Of a stretch of DNA of 64,000 bases, positions 1-11,418 are shown piece by piece. Below the pieces are notes generated by a model. That model was not told the DNA's origin. It saw only the letters and a list, made by a program, of their open reading frames with translations, and did not search any database. Source of the stretch: Hyperoodon ampullatus (lineage: Eukaryota > Chordata > Mammalia > Artiodactyla > Ziphiidae); contig OX457057.1 in NCBI GenBank assembly GCA_949752795.1, positions 9,848,632 to 9,912,631 on the forward strand, read 5' to 3'. The number at the start of each line of letters is the position of its first letter. Position 1 is the first letter of the stretch. The position numbers and the translations under genes were made by a program.

Positions 1-59
1 GTGCAGGAAATGTTTATTGAGCAAATTGACTGAAAAACGAACAGATTATTGATTCAACT

Positions 60-395
60 CTAAAAAAGGAATATACAGAAACCTCAACTGAATAGAGCTA
101 AGAGACCAGAAGGGGGAGCCCTCATGCCCTGCAATGATAGCAGAGCCCAAAAGGAAGAGGAAAGACTCTTTCCTGGCACCAAATCAGCCAATGAAAAGCC
201 ACAGACTCTTTGTTTATAACAGCCCCTCCCAGCTTCCTTCTCCCCTCCATCAAAGCGGTCTCCTTCCTTTGCAGTGGGGGAGACTTGCATGTGGCCCACC
301 ATGGTTGCAGACCCTGAGTTGCCATTCTCTGTTGATCCCGAGTAAACCCTCTTTGCTGGAGGAATATCTGACAGTCTATTTGGTTTAGGTCAACA
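60..395 (+). repeat. Solo LTR, class I ERV (same family as the 39-49 kb provirus)
   Basis: Aligns by eye with the two proviral LTRs further along (39323-39646 and 48962-49298): the AGAAACCTCAA block near the start, the GACTCTTTGTTTA block, the GCTCACCATGGTT-type block, and the TTTGGT...TCAACA end. A GAGTAAA/AATAAA-like signal lies near 342. No internal retroviral sequence follows, so this is a solo LTR. The 5' edge is approximate because the TG start has decayed. Confidence 0.75.
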
Positions 396-399
396 CAAC

Positions 400-1230
400 C
401 AAGACAAAAGAGGGCCGGGTGCCCAAGATGGGCAGCAACTGACCACATTCTGCCTCTTTCCTGCCCCCAGATTCAGACTTTCAAATTAGCCTCTCGTCTT
501 TGGCTGTGGCAGACTGGGGAGAAGGGGGAGGAGAATGAGCTGGAAAGAAAGGCTTCACCCCTGAAGGAAACAAAGACCCCTGATGTGTGCAGGGGAGGGG
601 TGTGGAGCAGGGAAGTGCCTGCCGCTTTGCGTAAAGACTCAGCTCACCTGAGCCTCAGGCACTCCCCAAAGGTTGCTTGGATTCAGAAAGCCTGGTCAGT
701 TTCCTCAAAGGCTCACACAGATGGTCCTTTCAGAAGGTGCAGGAGCCACCCAGGGAGTTCCCGATGATCACGGGCTGGAGGGCAGCCAGTCCCTCCTCAT
801 TTCCACCCACCCTTCAAGCTCTTGTCGAATGCCACCTCTTCCCGGAACTGTCCCCCCCAGAGTGTCCCCAGGCAGAGTAGTCCATCCCAAACTGTGTGCT
901 CACACCTTGCGCTTCTAAGGAATTTAAAATTATGCTTTTGGGCTCCCTTTACAGGAATTGATTCCCAAGTTGGTGAGGACGCCAATAATCAACATGGCTG
1001 TATCCTCCACCTCTCAGGCCTCAGTCCCTCATCTCCTCTGGGTCTTTGCTCAATGTCACCTCCTCAGTGAGGCCTTCCTGGGAGCCCTTAACCCTGCGAC
1101 ATCATCTTGCCTCCATTTTGCACCCTCCCATTTCCTTCTCTGCCTTAGTTTTCTCATCTGACTTACTGTATTTAAATTATTGTCTGTTTATTATCTGGGT
1201 CTCTCTTTTGGGTGTCAGCTGATCACTGTT
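400..1230. other. Non-repetitive intergenic stretch
   Basis: Moderately GC-rich single-copy sequence. I see no coding exon with splice sites and no clear repeat. Short open frames exist on both strands but have no recognisable protein content. Confidence 0.5.
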
Positions 1231-1239
1231 GTGTCCCAT

Positions 1240-1415
1240 GTTGTGTCCCATGTGTCCTAGAACAGGGCCCCCGCCCATAGTAGGTGTTCAATAAATATTT
1301 ATTGGGTGGATCCATTCCCATTTTACAAATGAGGAAACTAAGGCTTGGGAAGGTCAAGCCACCAGGCCAAGGTCATGTGGCTGTGAGAGGCAGTCAGTCT
1401 TTCATTAGAAACCCA
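1240..1415 (-). repeat. MIR/L2-type ancient repeats
   Basis: Contains the typical relics 'TAGGTGTTCAATAAATATTT' (L2/MIR tail) and 'ACAAATGAGGAAACTAAGGC' (antisense MIR core), both diverged. Boundaries are approximate. Confidence 0.6.
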
Positions 1416-1424
1416 TAGGGGGCC

Positions 1425-1817
1425 TCAAAAGGTTAAATATGGAATTTCCATATGACCCAGCAATTCCACTCCTGGGCATACGCCCAAGAGAAATGAAAAC
1501 ATATGTCCACACCAAAACTTTGACATGAGCATACGTAGCAGCACTATTCACAATACCCAAAAAGCAGAAACAAATGTCTGTCAACTGATGTTTTATCCAT
1601 CAACTGATAAATGGATAAAACAAATGAGGTGCGATCCCACAATGCAATATTATTCAGCCGTGAAAAGAAAGGAAGTACTGATATATAATGCTACAACATA
1701 GATGAATCTTGAAAACATTAGGCCAAGTGAAAGAAGCCAGACACTAAAGACCACATATTAAATGATTTCATTTATGTGAAATGCCCCAAGTAGGCAAAAC
1801 CATAAAGATAGAAAGTA
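1425..1817 (+). repeat. L1 3'-end fragment (plus strand, old)
   Basis: Carries the late ORF2/3' region of L1: 'ATGACCCAGCAATTCCACTC', 'AATATTATTCAGCCGTGAAA' and the following 'TTAGGCCAAGTGAAAGAAGC' block. It is diverged, and a SINE interrupts it at 1818. Confidence 0.8.
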
Positions 1818-1867
1818 GGGCTTCCCTGGTGGCACAGTGGTTGAGAGTCCGCCTGCCGATGCAGGGG
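1818..1867 (+). mobile_element. CHR-type SINE, 5' head only (cut by assembly gap)
   Basis: The first 50 bases match the head of the young SINE seen complete at 5619, 8217 and 24675. The sequence turns to N inside the element, so its body, tail and right target-site copy are not visible. Confidence 0.85.
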
Positions 1868-2067
1868 NNNNNNNNNNNNNNNNNNNNNNNNNNNNNNNNN
1901 NNNNNNNNNNNNNNNNNNNNNNNNNNNNNNNNNNNNNNNNNNNNNNNNNNNNNNNNNNNNNNNNNNNNNNNNNNNNNNNNNNNNNNNNNNNNNNNNNNNN
2001 NNNNNNNNNNNNNNNNNNNNNNNNNNNNNNNNNNNNNNNNNNNNNNNNNNNNNNNNNNNNNNNNNNN
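1868..2067. other. Assembly gap of 200 N
   Basis: Exactly 200 unknown bases. The round size suggests a placeholder rather than a measured gap. It opens inside a high-copy SINE, a common place for an assembly to break. Confidence 0.97.
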
Positions 2068-2569
2068 GCTTACCAGGAACACATTTCTTAATGCTCCTGA
2101 GCCTTGGATTCCACGACTGTGCAATGGGGACACTTCTAGTGACTACGCCAGGGAGTGTGTAGGAACTTGATGAGATCATGTAGGTAAGGCTCTCAGAGAA
2201 ATGTCTGGCACTCTCCCTTAGTGCCCGTCACTTGGTAGCGAGATTTAAGGTTATATTACGAAATAGGCCTGGCCCTGACCACTTCCGTCTCCCTGAAGGG
2301 GCACAAAGGAACTTTAGAAGCCTCCATGCCAGTCTCCATGCGTGGTCTGTCACACATAGCACAGGACCTGGGCTCATCAGGGGCTATCAAGGCTGTGAGG
2401 TAGGAAATGGTGCTAATGACCCCTTGTGATGTCATTTTTAACCCTATTAAAAGGGATGGCAGGATCTCACAGTGGTCAGAGTATGGAGATTGGTGGTAAT
2501 GACCCCCATGATGTCATCTTTAACACCCCATTAAAGGAAAAGCAGGATCTCAGAGTGGTCAAACCACAG

Positions 2570-2790
2570 ACTCTTCTGGGTCAGGCTCCCTGAGTTTAGA
2601 TTCCTGCTCTGTGACTCACTTGCTGTGTGACCTTGGGCAAATTTCTTAATCTCTCTGTACCTCAGTTTCCTGACCTGTAAAATGGGCATGATATTCATAA
2701 TGCTACTACCCCTTAGTGTTTGTAAATGCTTAGACTGGTGCTAGATGATGCCGAGTGGTGGTTAGGGTTAAATAAAGATCAGACTCAATA
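2570..2790 (+). repeat. MIR SINE
   Basis: Near-canonical MIR core: 'GTGACTCACTTGCTGTGTGA', 'CCTTGGGCAAATTTCTTAAT', 'CTCAGTTTCCTGACCTGTAA', 'AATGGGCATGAT'. Plus orientation. Confidence 0.85.
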
Positions 2791-2799
2791 AAGAGGACA

Positions 2800-3430
2800 T
2801 TCCTTTGAATTTGAAACCTAACCAAGTTTCCACTTGAGGCCAAACTGCCTCTTCACTGCTCTCCCCCACCCTGCCTCCAAAGGGAAGGTCACCCGCCAGG
2901 AGAGTTCTCAGGCTGCACGTTGCTCAGGATTTTCCCAGACAACACTTCTGAAGGTTGGGAGGTTGGATGAGTGCCTTAACCCTTGGCCCTGTGTGCCTGG
3001 GTTTCTCCCTCTGGAAGATGCACCCACCTTGGTGGTGTGAGCCCTCCCAGGCCACGATGGAAATGCTGCATTGGCCCAAATATCAAGGCCTGTTTTCTCA
3101 AGGGCCCCGCCCTCTGAATTCTTGGAATTCTTGGCTAACAGGAGTGTCTCCCAAGGGGGCTGCGTCAGCTGAGCTGATTTACCTAGCAGGGGGCTCGGGC
3201 TGCAGCCCCATGGGGTGTGGAGGGGGCACTGAGGTTGAGGATTCTCACTGTCCCCTGAGGCTACGGCATCCTGGTGGTGCTCAGGCCCCACCTCATCTTC
3301 CCCAGCAAGTTGGCATCCCAGAGTTTTGCTCTGTGCAGGGCGTGGAGGGCTGCATCTACCTCATAGCACACCCCAGGAAATGCAGCACCCCTCTCAAGGG
3401 CCTGGGAAGGGAGGGACCCTGAGCCCTTCA
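2800..3430. other. Non-repetitive GC-rich stretch
   Basis: Single-copy sequence with open frames on both strands that overlap each other. None resembles a known protein and none has a convincing splice context. I see no gene here. Confidence 0.4.
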
Positions 3431-3439
3431 GAGGGGGAG

Positions 3440-3560
3440 CTAGTGTCTGGACTGCTGCCTGCCTTCCACGTGATCTGGGTAAGTTTCAGACTCCCTGAAC
3501 TCCAGTTTTCTCACTGGTAAAATGGGGTTCATAGCATTCATTACCTACAAGCATGGAGTA
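3440..3560 (+). repeat. MIR fragment
   Basis: 'ACTCCAGTTTTCTCACTGGT' followed by 'AAAATGGGGTTCATAG' is the MIR 3' core. Diverged. Confidence 0.6.
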
Positions 3561-3934
3561 GAATTCTGGGCCACGACCTTGCAGTGTTTGGTGTCCCCAG
3601 GAGATGGGGTGAGGTCCGAGCCCAGCCAGGATGCCCTGTCCTACAGCACAATGGGAACCTTGGCTGGCTGTGTGCAGGAAGCTCTGATTTGCCACTCAGA
3701 TAGCCCATTATTGTTTTTCCCCTCTGGAGCTGTGTTTTGGAAATTTGGTTCAAAACCCTGCTGTGACCAGTGATGCTCCATGTGCCTCCAGATTTCAAAT
3801 TCCAGAAGGGCACCCATCTTTCAGCAACATCTCTGTGTGGGTGCTGGCCTTGAGAGGCCTGGGGGTCCCTCCGTCCACCTGACTGTCCATCGGTCCATCT
3901 GTCTATCCACCAGGGAGTCGATGGGCCGAGCCCT

Positions 3935-4165
3935 TCTACTTCCTGGCTCTGTAAACGTGGCAAGTTAGTTAGGCAATCTTGGGCCTCAGTGTGTTCATCT
4001 ATATGGGGATGACACCAGTATGTATCTCTTAGGTGGTTTCTGGCATTAATCAAATTCACACAGGTAAGGGACTTAACAGCTGTGCTGGCTCATGGCAGGC
4101 ACTAAACCAGTGTTGGACCTTAGTTATTATTATTGTTGTTGCTATTGTTATTGTTGCTGTTATTA
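3935..4165 (+). repeat. MIR fragment followed by a TTA/TTG-rich simple repeat
   Basis: The 'TGGCAAGTTAGTTAGGCAAT ... GGGCCTCAGTGTGTTCATCT' pattern and the following 'ATGGCAGGCACTAAACCAGT' tail are MIR-like. Bases about 4122-4168 are an imperfect (TTATTG)n/(TTA)n run. Confidence 0.6.
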
Positions 4166-4679
4166 TTAGGACGTTATTGGAACTTGCACGAAATTAACAC
4201 CCAGCCTCACGCACTTGGCAGAAACTTCTTCACCTTTGGCAGTGGTTTGGGAAGCCGATGAAGTCTTGCACCAGAGTCTGTTTCATGTTTGTACCTTTGC
4301 CTCGATTGGCCCTTGGTAAGAAACGGGCTTGGCAGGTCTCAGTAAATGGCAACTATTTCGTAGCTGCATTACTACCTTGAGCACCTAGAGATTCAGCCAC
4401 AGGCAACCCAACTGAATGTGCCCAACAGCCTGTGCTTTTTAATCTCCTCTGCCTTTCTGCATTTCAGGACAACCCTGTATACTCACACTGCTGTCCTCAC
4501 AGCTCCCTGGGGTCTGAAGCCCCACCTCCGCCAAGCTAAATGCATAGTCTCAGTGAAGCCACAGGGGGTGAAGGGCATGGGAAGAGAATGGTCTGGGAGT
4601 TAAAACTCGAAAGCTCTGTGCTCTCCTTGTCCTGTTTGTCCCCCAGAGACCTCTATTAGGAAGAAGGAATGATACTGGT

Positions 4680-4905
4680 TAAGGTTGTGACTCAGGATGG
4701 AACTGCTTAAATCACACCCCTGCTCCAATGCTTGTTAGTCTAGGTCTTCCCCTCTTTGAGTCTCAGTTTCCTGATCTGTGAAATGGGGATAATGATACGA
4801 CATTACCTACGGGCTTCTACTGAAGAGTCAATAAGATAATATTCCTAAAGCACTTGGCGCCGTGTCTGGCACATACTAGGTGCTCAGTAAATATGGTTAA
4901 TTCTC
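4680..4905 (+). repeat. MIR SINE
   Basis: 'GAGTCTCAGTTTCCTGATCT', 'GTGAAATGGGGATAATGATA' and 'CATACTAGGTGCTCAGTAAA' are MIR core and tail motifs in plus orientation. Confidence 0.75.
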
Positions 4906-5254
4906 CAGTAAGTTCCACCCCTCCCCTTTCCTCTCTGGTATATGACCTGGCAGAGGGTTTGTGCTTTGTCTGCTGGGCCCTCTAGATCTAGCTTCTTGCC
5001 TCCTCTATTTCCTGGTTTCTCTTCCCTGGGAGGGAGCCTGCCAGATGGGAACCACAGCGTGTGCCAGTGTCGTCAAGAGTGGGCTCCACTTCCACGCCTC
5101 CCCCAGGCCTTTCTTCACCCACAACATGCTAAACCCCTCTGCCTGCAGGCTGGAGGTTATTCGTTCATCTAGTTAATTACATCCAAACTCACGTGGTAGG
5201 TAGAGGTGCTCAGAAAAGCAGGTGTATAAGTACCACATCTCCCATTGCACATTG

Positions 5255-5420
5255 CCTTATTTGATACAACAAGGCACCTTTATCCCCACTTTACAGATGA
5301 GGAAACTGAGGCACAGAGGGGTTCAGTAGCTTGCTCAAGGTCTCAGATAGTCAGAGGGGGAGCCTGACACAAACCCTGGCGGTCTGTCCCAGAGCTCACG
5401 TTCTTAAACACCAGGTTATG
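5255..5420 (-). repeat. MIR SINE, antisense
   Basis: 'CCCCACTTTACAGATGAGGA' followed by 'AACTGAGGCACAGAGGGGTT' and 'AGCTTGCTCAAGGTCTCAGA' is the reverse complement of the MIR core. Confidence 0.8.
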
Positions 5421-5618
5421 CTGAATGGCCTCTGTTCTCTGACAGCAGCAATGTGGGCTATTGTGAGGATTTGCTGGGAGAACACATGTCTAGTGCTTAA
5501 TGCATAAGGATGTAGTTCTGGTCACATTAATGTGTGCTCAGTAGAGCACACATTAACTCTATAATGTGTGCTCTTAACTCTTAACCCTATAATAACAATA
5601 ATATCAATAACTGCTATT

Positions 5619-5828
5619 GGGCTTCCCTGGTGGCGCAGTGGTTGAGAGTCCGCCTGCCAATGCAGGGGACACGGGTTCGTGCCCCGGTCCGGGAGGATCC
5701 CACATGCCGCAGAGCGGCTGGGCCCGTGAGCCATGGCTGCTGAGCCTGCACGTCCGGAGCCTGTGCTCGGCAATGGGAGAGGCCACAACAGTGAGAGGCC
5801 CGTGTACCGCAAAAAAAAAAAAAAAAAA
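5619..5828 (+). mobile_element. Young CHR-type SINE, complete
   Basis: Full element with a tRNA-derived head containing an RNA polymerase III B-box-like 'GGGTTCGTGCCCCGG', the AGATCCCACATGCCGC-type middle, and an 18-A tail. Retrotransposed by L1 machinery. It is almost identical to the copies at 8217, 24675 and (antisense) 18913, 22171 and 28725, which indicates recent activity in this lineage. Confidence 0.93.
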
Positions 5829-6374
5829 GATTTTAGGAAGTGGAGGTTTGCTCTGGACTGGATGCTGTTAGCAAGCAGGGCATTTCTTAATAAACCTTAT
5901 TTAGAAGTAGGGAGGCTAGACTGAGGCTAAAGCTGTAATTGCCTAAGAAGCAGAAGTCGCTCATATGGGCCTTTTTTTGGCCATTATTTTGCCTTAGCCA
6001 ATGTTCATGTTTTGTCTGTGTTCAGATGTGATTATGAAAGGGGTTTTTTTTTTTTCTTTTTTTATTAATCCATCATGGTCACCAAGTGGCTTTATCTAAT
6101 GTTTATGTTCACCAGGAAAATACCAAGGCGCAGGTGACAGTGCCAGGGGCCAGCTCCCAGAGGTCAAGGTTGGTTTTCTTTCTCAGAAGTGAGATAAAGA
6201 CACTTACAGAAATCAGAAGGAGACTTTGGCCCTCACATGCACTGGAAGGAGGATGGCGGCCGGTTGAACTAGCTCTCCAAGGGGTGGGCCCAGTTTTTAC
6301 AACTGGGTGACAAACAGAAGTCTATAAGGAAAGAAATAGAAACTGGTCTTAAGCCACGCCGCAGTGATGATATT

Positions 6375-6715
6375 TTGTGTGACCTTTGGGTCAGCTCCCC
6401 TGGATTAAAATCCTAGCTCTTAGTAGCTGGGTATAATCTTTGACTGAGTTACTTAAACTTCTCTGTGCCTGTTTCTTCATCTGTAAAATGAGGGTAGGAT
6501 TTGTAGGGTTGTGTGAGGATTAGGGAGATAAGGTGTATAAAGTGCCTGGTATATAGTGAGCACTGAAGTGTATGCTCTGTGTAGTTTGCTCTTCTGGTGT
6601 TTGGCTAAGCAATACATCAAGAATGTATTGTTTGCTCACGCATCCCCCGATTCCGGAATGATATGTGGCACAGAACAGACACGCAATAAAATTTTGTTGA
6701 ACAAATAAGAGAGGG
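6375..6715 (+). repeat. MIR SINE and tail
   Basis: 'TGACTGAGTTACTTAAACTT', 'TTTCTTCATCTGTAAAATGA' and 'GCCTGGTATATAGTGAGCAC' are MIR core and tail, followed by an A/T-rich 'ACACGCAATAAAATTTTGTT' piece. Confidence 0.7.
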
Positions 6716-6719
6716 CATT

Positions 6720-7575
6720 TGTTTAACCATTTCTCTATCATTGGACATTTAGGTTATTTCCTATTTCTGTTGTCATAAATTACACAGCGCTATGAGCATC
6801 CTGTAAGCAGAACATATGCTGTCCAGCTGCCCCGAACCCCACTGCTCCCTATTGCCCGCAAGGCTGAGGTCATAGGCTGTTGCTGTTTTTCATCACATGA
6901 GTGCTATGGTTTTTCTTAAAGAAATATTGTTCTGCACCTATTCGCTGTCAAAAACAGAAACATAAAAGTAGGACCGAGGGAGTTGCCTGTTCCTAGAGAA
7001 ATGGGAGTAAGCAAGCTCCTTGGTGAAGCTGATGAGCATCTTGTGTACAAAGTGTCCTTGTCTTGTACCCACTTGCCTTGTCTGTTGGCATATCGCCCTT
7101 CTTTACCTGCAGGATCTGAGCGAGCATCCTTCATCTACTTGGTGTGGGAACACACCTGTGCAACCAATGCCCGGTTGAAGAAGAACGTGACCAGCATCCA
7201 GAAGCCAGCATTGTGCACGTTCAACGGTTAACATCATAGACTAGTCTTACCTGTTTGAACTTTGTATAAGTGGAAGCATACAGTATTCATTCTTTTGCAA
7301 AAACGTTGTGTTTAGGAGGTTCATCCATATTGTAGTTTGTCCATTTTCATTTCTGTGTAGTATTCCCCTGTAGGAATATACGGTTGTCATCCATTTTACT
7401 CTGGATGAACATTTGGGATTTTGTTTCTAGTTTTGGCCTATTACAAACGATGACTTTAGGGACATTTTTATGTCTTTTGGTGATCACCTGGATACTTTCT
7501 ATTAGCTGTACTTCTAGGAATGGAATAGAGAATGTTCTGCTTTAAAAGATTCTGCCAAATGGTTTTCCAAAGTGC
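6720..7575 (-). repeat. Old L1/HAL1-like fragments, antisense
   Basis: 'CATTGGACATTTAGGTTATT' (6742 on) and the 7240-7570 block ('GTGTAGTATTCCCCTGTAGG', 'CTTCTAGGAATGGAATAGAG', 'GCCAAATGGTTTTCCAAAGT') correspond to the reverse complement of late L1 ORF2/3' sequence. Bases about 6800-7230 between them look single-copy, and I see no gene there. Confidence 0.65.
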
Positions 7576-7597
7576 TTAAGTCTGTTAAAGTGTTTTT

Positions 7598-7721
7598 TTT
7601 CCTTTTTTTTTTTTTCTGCACTGCATGGCTTGTGGGATCTTAGTTTCCTAACCGTGGATTGAACCTGGGCCCTCGGTGGTAAGAGCATGGAGTCCTAACC
7701 ACTGGACCACCAGGGAATTCC
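7598..7721 (-). mobile_element. Older CHR/Bov-tA-like SINE, antisense
   Basis: Begins with a T-tract (the reversed A tail) and ends 'GGACCACCAGGGAATTCCC', the reversed head. Flanked by imperfect target-site copies CTGTTAAAGTGTTTTT (7582) and CTGTTTGAAGTGTTTT (7722). More diverged than the young SINEs. Confidence 0.85.
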
Positions 7722-7764
7722 CTGTTTGAAGTGTTTTAACATTGGATATTCATTTAGTTCTGAG

Positions 7765-7995
7765 TATTTTTAGTGTCCCTTTTTCACAGATAAGAAAACT
7801 GAGGCTCAGAGAGGTGAGTTAATTAATCTTAGGTCACACAGCTGGTCAAGGCTGGAGCTGGCTCCAGAGACCTCACTCTTCAACACCACACTGTATTGTT
7901 TCTCATGGAGTTCCAACTTGATTCTTATACAATGTAGTGTCTGGGACATAGTAGGAGCTTAGTAAGTATTTGTTGAATAAATGGGCCAATGAAAG
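7765..7995 (-). repeat. MIR/L2 relic, antisense
   Basis: 'ACAGATAAGAAAACTGAGGC', 'TCAGAGAGGTGAGTTAATTA' (reversed MIR core) and 'GTAGGAGCTTAGTAAGTATT' tail motif. Confidence 0.65.
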
Positions 7996-8216
7996 AACAA
8001 ATCCCTCAAAGAAAGGGCTGAGGGGTCCTATCAGTCTACTCTCTGGACCAGTGGTTGATTTTTAGGGAACATGACAGTTTAGATTTAGAGACCCAGAAGA
8101 GCTGCCATTGCTTCTGCTTCAACCTTTTGAAGAACTTTTGTCTCTTAAATTACATAAATAATAAATCATCACTACTGAAAAATTAGAAAAATTGATAGGT
8201 AAAAAAGATAAAAGTC

Positions 8217-8426
8217 GGGCTTCCCTGGTGGCACACTGGTTGAGAGTCCGCCTGCCGATGCAGGTGACACGGGTTCGTGCCCCGGTCTGGGAAGATCCCA
8301 CATGCCGCGGAGCGGCTGCGCCCGTGAGCCATGGCCGCTGAGCCTGCGCGTCCGGAGCCTGTGCTCCGCAACGGGAGTGGCCACAGCAGTGAGAGGCCCG
8401 CGTACCGCAAAAAAAAAAAAAAAAAA
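8217..8426 (+). mobile_element. Young CHR-type SINE, complete
   Basis: Full-length copy with a 19-A tail. Flanked by an 11-base direct repeat AGATAAAAGTC on both sides (ending at 8216, starting at 8427), a clean L1-style target-site duplication. It sits just outside an antisense L1. Confidence 0.94.
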
Positions 8427-8439
8427 AGATAAAAGTCAC

Positions 8440-9785
8440 TCCAAGTCCCCCCACCCAGAGATAGCTACTGTGAACACATGACCAGTTACTTGCATGTAAA
8501 TAAATGCTATTATGCCATTGAAGTCATCAATCTTCCCTTTCGTGATTTCTGTATTTTTAAGCATAGTGGAAATTTCTTTTTCTTTTCCAAAGTTATAAGA
8601 AAATTCTTCCATATCTTCTTCTTGTGGTTTTAAAATTTTTGTAATAAAAATTTTTGTTTGTATAAATTTGCTCCATTGGAGCTTACCCTGGTGTACAGCA
8701 TTCAATATGGGCTCAATTTTATTTTTTTTCACTTAGCTACCCAAATGATCCCAGATCATTTGTTTAAAAGCACATATTTACCTTATTTTAATTATGAAGG
8801 TTTTGAAATATGTTTTAATACCTGGCCTGGCCAGTTTCCTCCTATCTTCTTTTTCAGAATTTCCTGGAAATTTTTGCTTCTTTATTTTCCACTTGAGATT
8901 CCATATTAGCTTTTATAAATTTCAGGGGGAAAAGTATATCAGTCTTTTTGTTGGAATTTTATTAAGTTTAAAAATTATACCAGAGGAAATTGGCAACTTT
9001 ATGATATTGAGTCTTCCTATACAAGAACATATTATATAGTCTTCTTTTGTGTTCTTTAGTAGTATTTTGGAGTTCTTATTGTAGATTTTTTTCACACATT
9101 TCTTATTAAGTTTACCTCTTGGTTGTCTTTTTCTTGTTGCTGTTATAGAGACTATTTTTCTATTGTATGTTCTAACTAGTTGGGGTTTTTTTTTCATATG
9201 TAAGTGCTACTAATTTCTGTATATCATTCTGTACTCTGCTACCTTACCATTATTGTTGGTATTATGTCATCTGCAAAGTAATAAATTTATTTCTCCTTCA
9301 TTCCAATTTTCATGTCTCTAATTTAAAAATTCTTCCAAAATTGCGTGGGCTAATCCTTTGAATGCAAAATTAAGTAGAGGTGCAATAATGGGCATTCTTA
9401 TCATGTTCCTAATTTCCTAGATGTGGGAATACTTCTAATATTTCTCCCCACTTAGAAAAATCTTTTTAAAGAAGTATTCACTGATTTCTCTTTTATTAAA
9501 TGTTTTTATGAGAAATGGATGTTAGGTTCTATTAATGCCTCTTCAATAATTTTCTTTTGAGATCTTTCATATGTAAATTCTGTTAATAAATTTCCTAATA
9601 TCAAAACCCCTTGTATTCCTGAAATAAATCCTTCTTGGTCATGATGAATAGTTATTTTAATATACTCTTGGATTCTATCTGCTAATAATTTTTTTGGAAT
9701 TTTTGAAAAAATATTTACAAATAAGCTATATCTGTAGTTTTCTTTTTGTGCAGTGTGTCAGGTTTTGTTAGAAATGTTATTCTTG
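8440..9785 (-). repeat. Old L1 ORF2 fragment, antisense
   Basis: Reads as the reverse complement of the L1 reverse-transcriptase region, with recognisable blocks such as 'GGCAACTTTATGATATTGAG', 'ATTATGTCATCTGCAAAGTA' (FADD/YADD region, near 9264) and 'TTCTTATCATGTTCCTAATT'. Many stops and indels in all frames. Dead. Confidence 0.8.
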
Positions 9786-9789
9786 CTTC

Positions 9790-10445
9790 AAAAAATAATT
9801 TAGAATGTTAGTGAAGATGTGGAGTAAATGGAACCCTCATGCATTGTTGATGAGAGAGCAAAATGGTAAAACCACGTTGGAAAAAGATTAGTCAGTTTCT
9901 TATGAAAACCAAACATAATACCTGCTCCATGATCCAGCAATTCCATTCCTAGGTATTTATCTAAGATATATAAAAATATATGTCTAAAAAAATGACTGTG
10001 ACAAGAATGTTCATGGCAACTTTATTCATAATAGTAAAAAACTGGAAACAGCTGAGGAGTCTTTAAATAGAAGAAAGGATAAACAAACTTACATATTCAA
10101 ATGATGGAATACTACTTAGCAAGGGAAAGGAATAACCTAATGATACACAGAACAACAGGAATCAATCTTCAAAATATTACCGTGAGTGAAAGAAAGCTTA
10201 CACAAAAGAACACATATTTTATGCTTCCATATATATGAAGTTCTGGAATAGGCAAAACTAATTCATGGTGGAAAAAAATCAGAACCTCTGGGTAGGGTGG
10301 GAGAAAGGATTGGTTTGGAAGGAACATGAGAAAACTTTCTGGAGTGATAAGCCAAGCATAATAAAATATTAATTGTAGAATCAATGTAGTGAGAATACAG
10401 ATGTTAATGGTAAAATTCTTTCAATTTTTCTGTCTGCTTGAAATT
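9790..10445 (+). repeat. Old L1 3'-end fragment, plus strand
   Basis: 'TTGATGAGAGAGCAAAATGG', 'ATGATCCAGCAATTCCATTC', 'TTTATTCATAATAGTAAAAA' and 'GATGGAATACTACTTAGCAA' are late ORF2 blocks in plus orientation. It abuts the antisense L1 fragment on its left, so two L1 pieces meet with their 5' parts together. Confidence 0.75.
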
Positions 10446-10764
10446 TTTTATGGAAAATAACTGATTAGAAAAAACAGTTTAGGATTTCTGCTTCCAACCA
10501 TAACAGAATAACTGGTAATAGAATTACCTTCCCATGGAAAACAAGTCTAGGCAACCCAGGTCTAGGCAGCCACTAATCTACTTTCTGTTTCTATGGATTT
10601 GCCTGTTCTGGGCATTTCATAGAAATGGAATTATACAACCTGTGATCTTTTTGATTGGTTTCTTTCATTTAACCTAATGTTTTCAAGGTTCATCCACATT
10701 GTAGCATGTAGCAACACTGGATTCCTTTTTATAGCTGAATAATATTCCATTGTACAGATATACA

Positions 10765-11138
10765 TTTTTTTGAAATTAAAAAAAATTAATTTTTGGCTGC
10801 GTTTGGTCTTCGTTGCTGCATGTGGGCTTTCTGTAGCTGTGGCGAGTGGGGGCTACTCTTCATTGCAGTGCGTGAGCTTCTCATTGTGGTGGCTTCTCTT
10901 GTTGTGGAGCACGGGCTCTAGGTGCATGGGCTTCAGTAGTTGTGGCACTCGGGCTCAGTAGTTGTGGCACTCGGGCTCAGTAGTTGTGGCTCATGGGCTC
11001 TAGAATGCAGGCTCAATAGTTGTGGCATATGAGCTTAGTTGCTCTGCTGCATATGGGATCTTCCCGGACCAGGGCTCGAACTCATGTCCCCTGCATTGGC
11101 AGGCAGATTCTTAACCACTGCACCACCAGGGAAGTCCC
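10765..11138 (-). mobile_element. Older long-form CHR-type SINE with internal tandem repeat, antisense
   Basis: Reverse-oriented SINE with the long 3' part ('TTGGTCTTCGTTGCTGCATG') and a head ending 'CACCACCAGGGAAGTCCC'. The unit 'AGTAGTTGTGGCACTCGGGCTC' (about 22 bases) is repeated in 10935-11030 with variants, a short VNTR inside the element. Confidence 0.85.
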
Positions 11139-11303
11139 TATCTGTCTTTTTTATTATAGTCATCCTCTTGGGTGTGAAGTGGTATCTCATTGTAGCTTTG
11201 ATTTCAATTTCCCTAATGTCTAATAATGTTGAGGATTTAACATACATTTATTGGCCATTGATATATCTTGTTTGTATCTATTCAGGTCATTTGCTCATTC
11301 TTC

Positions 11304-11418
11304 TTTTTTTGGCCATACTGTGTGGCTTGCGGGATCTTAGTTCCCTGACCATGGATTGAACCTGGGCCCTGACAGTGAAAGCGCCAAGTCCTAACCATTG
11401 GGCAACCAGGGAATTCCC
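11304..11418 (-). mobile_element. Short older CHR/Bov-tA-like SINE, antisense
   Basis: T-tract, 'GGCTTGCGGGATCTTAGTTC', 'GACCATGGATTGAACCTGGG', ending 'CAACCAGGGAATTCCC'. Flanks GCTCATTCTT and GCCCATTCTT are a likely target-site duplication. Confidence 0.83.

Noticed and set aside
1768..2179. Long frames across 1768-2179
   Set aside because: They run through the 200-N gap and have no sequence support.
5619..5700. A functional tRNA gene at SINE heads (box-B-like GGGTTCGTGCC)
   Set aside because: The head is tRNA-derived but does not fold into a full cloverleaf as read, and it is joined to the SINE body and A tail in every copy.
10935..11035. CRISPR-like array of about 22-base repeats
   Set aside because: The units are directly adjacent without spacers and lie in a mammalian SINE; this is a VNTR.
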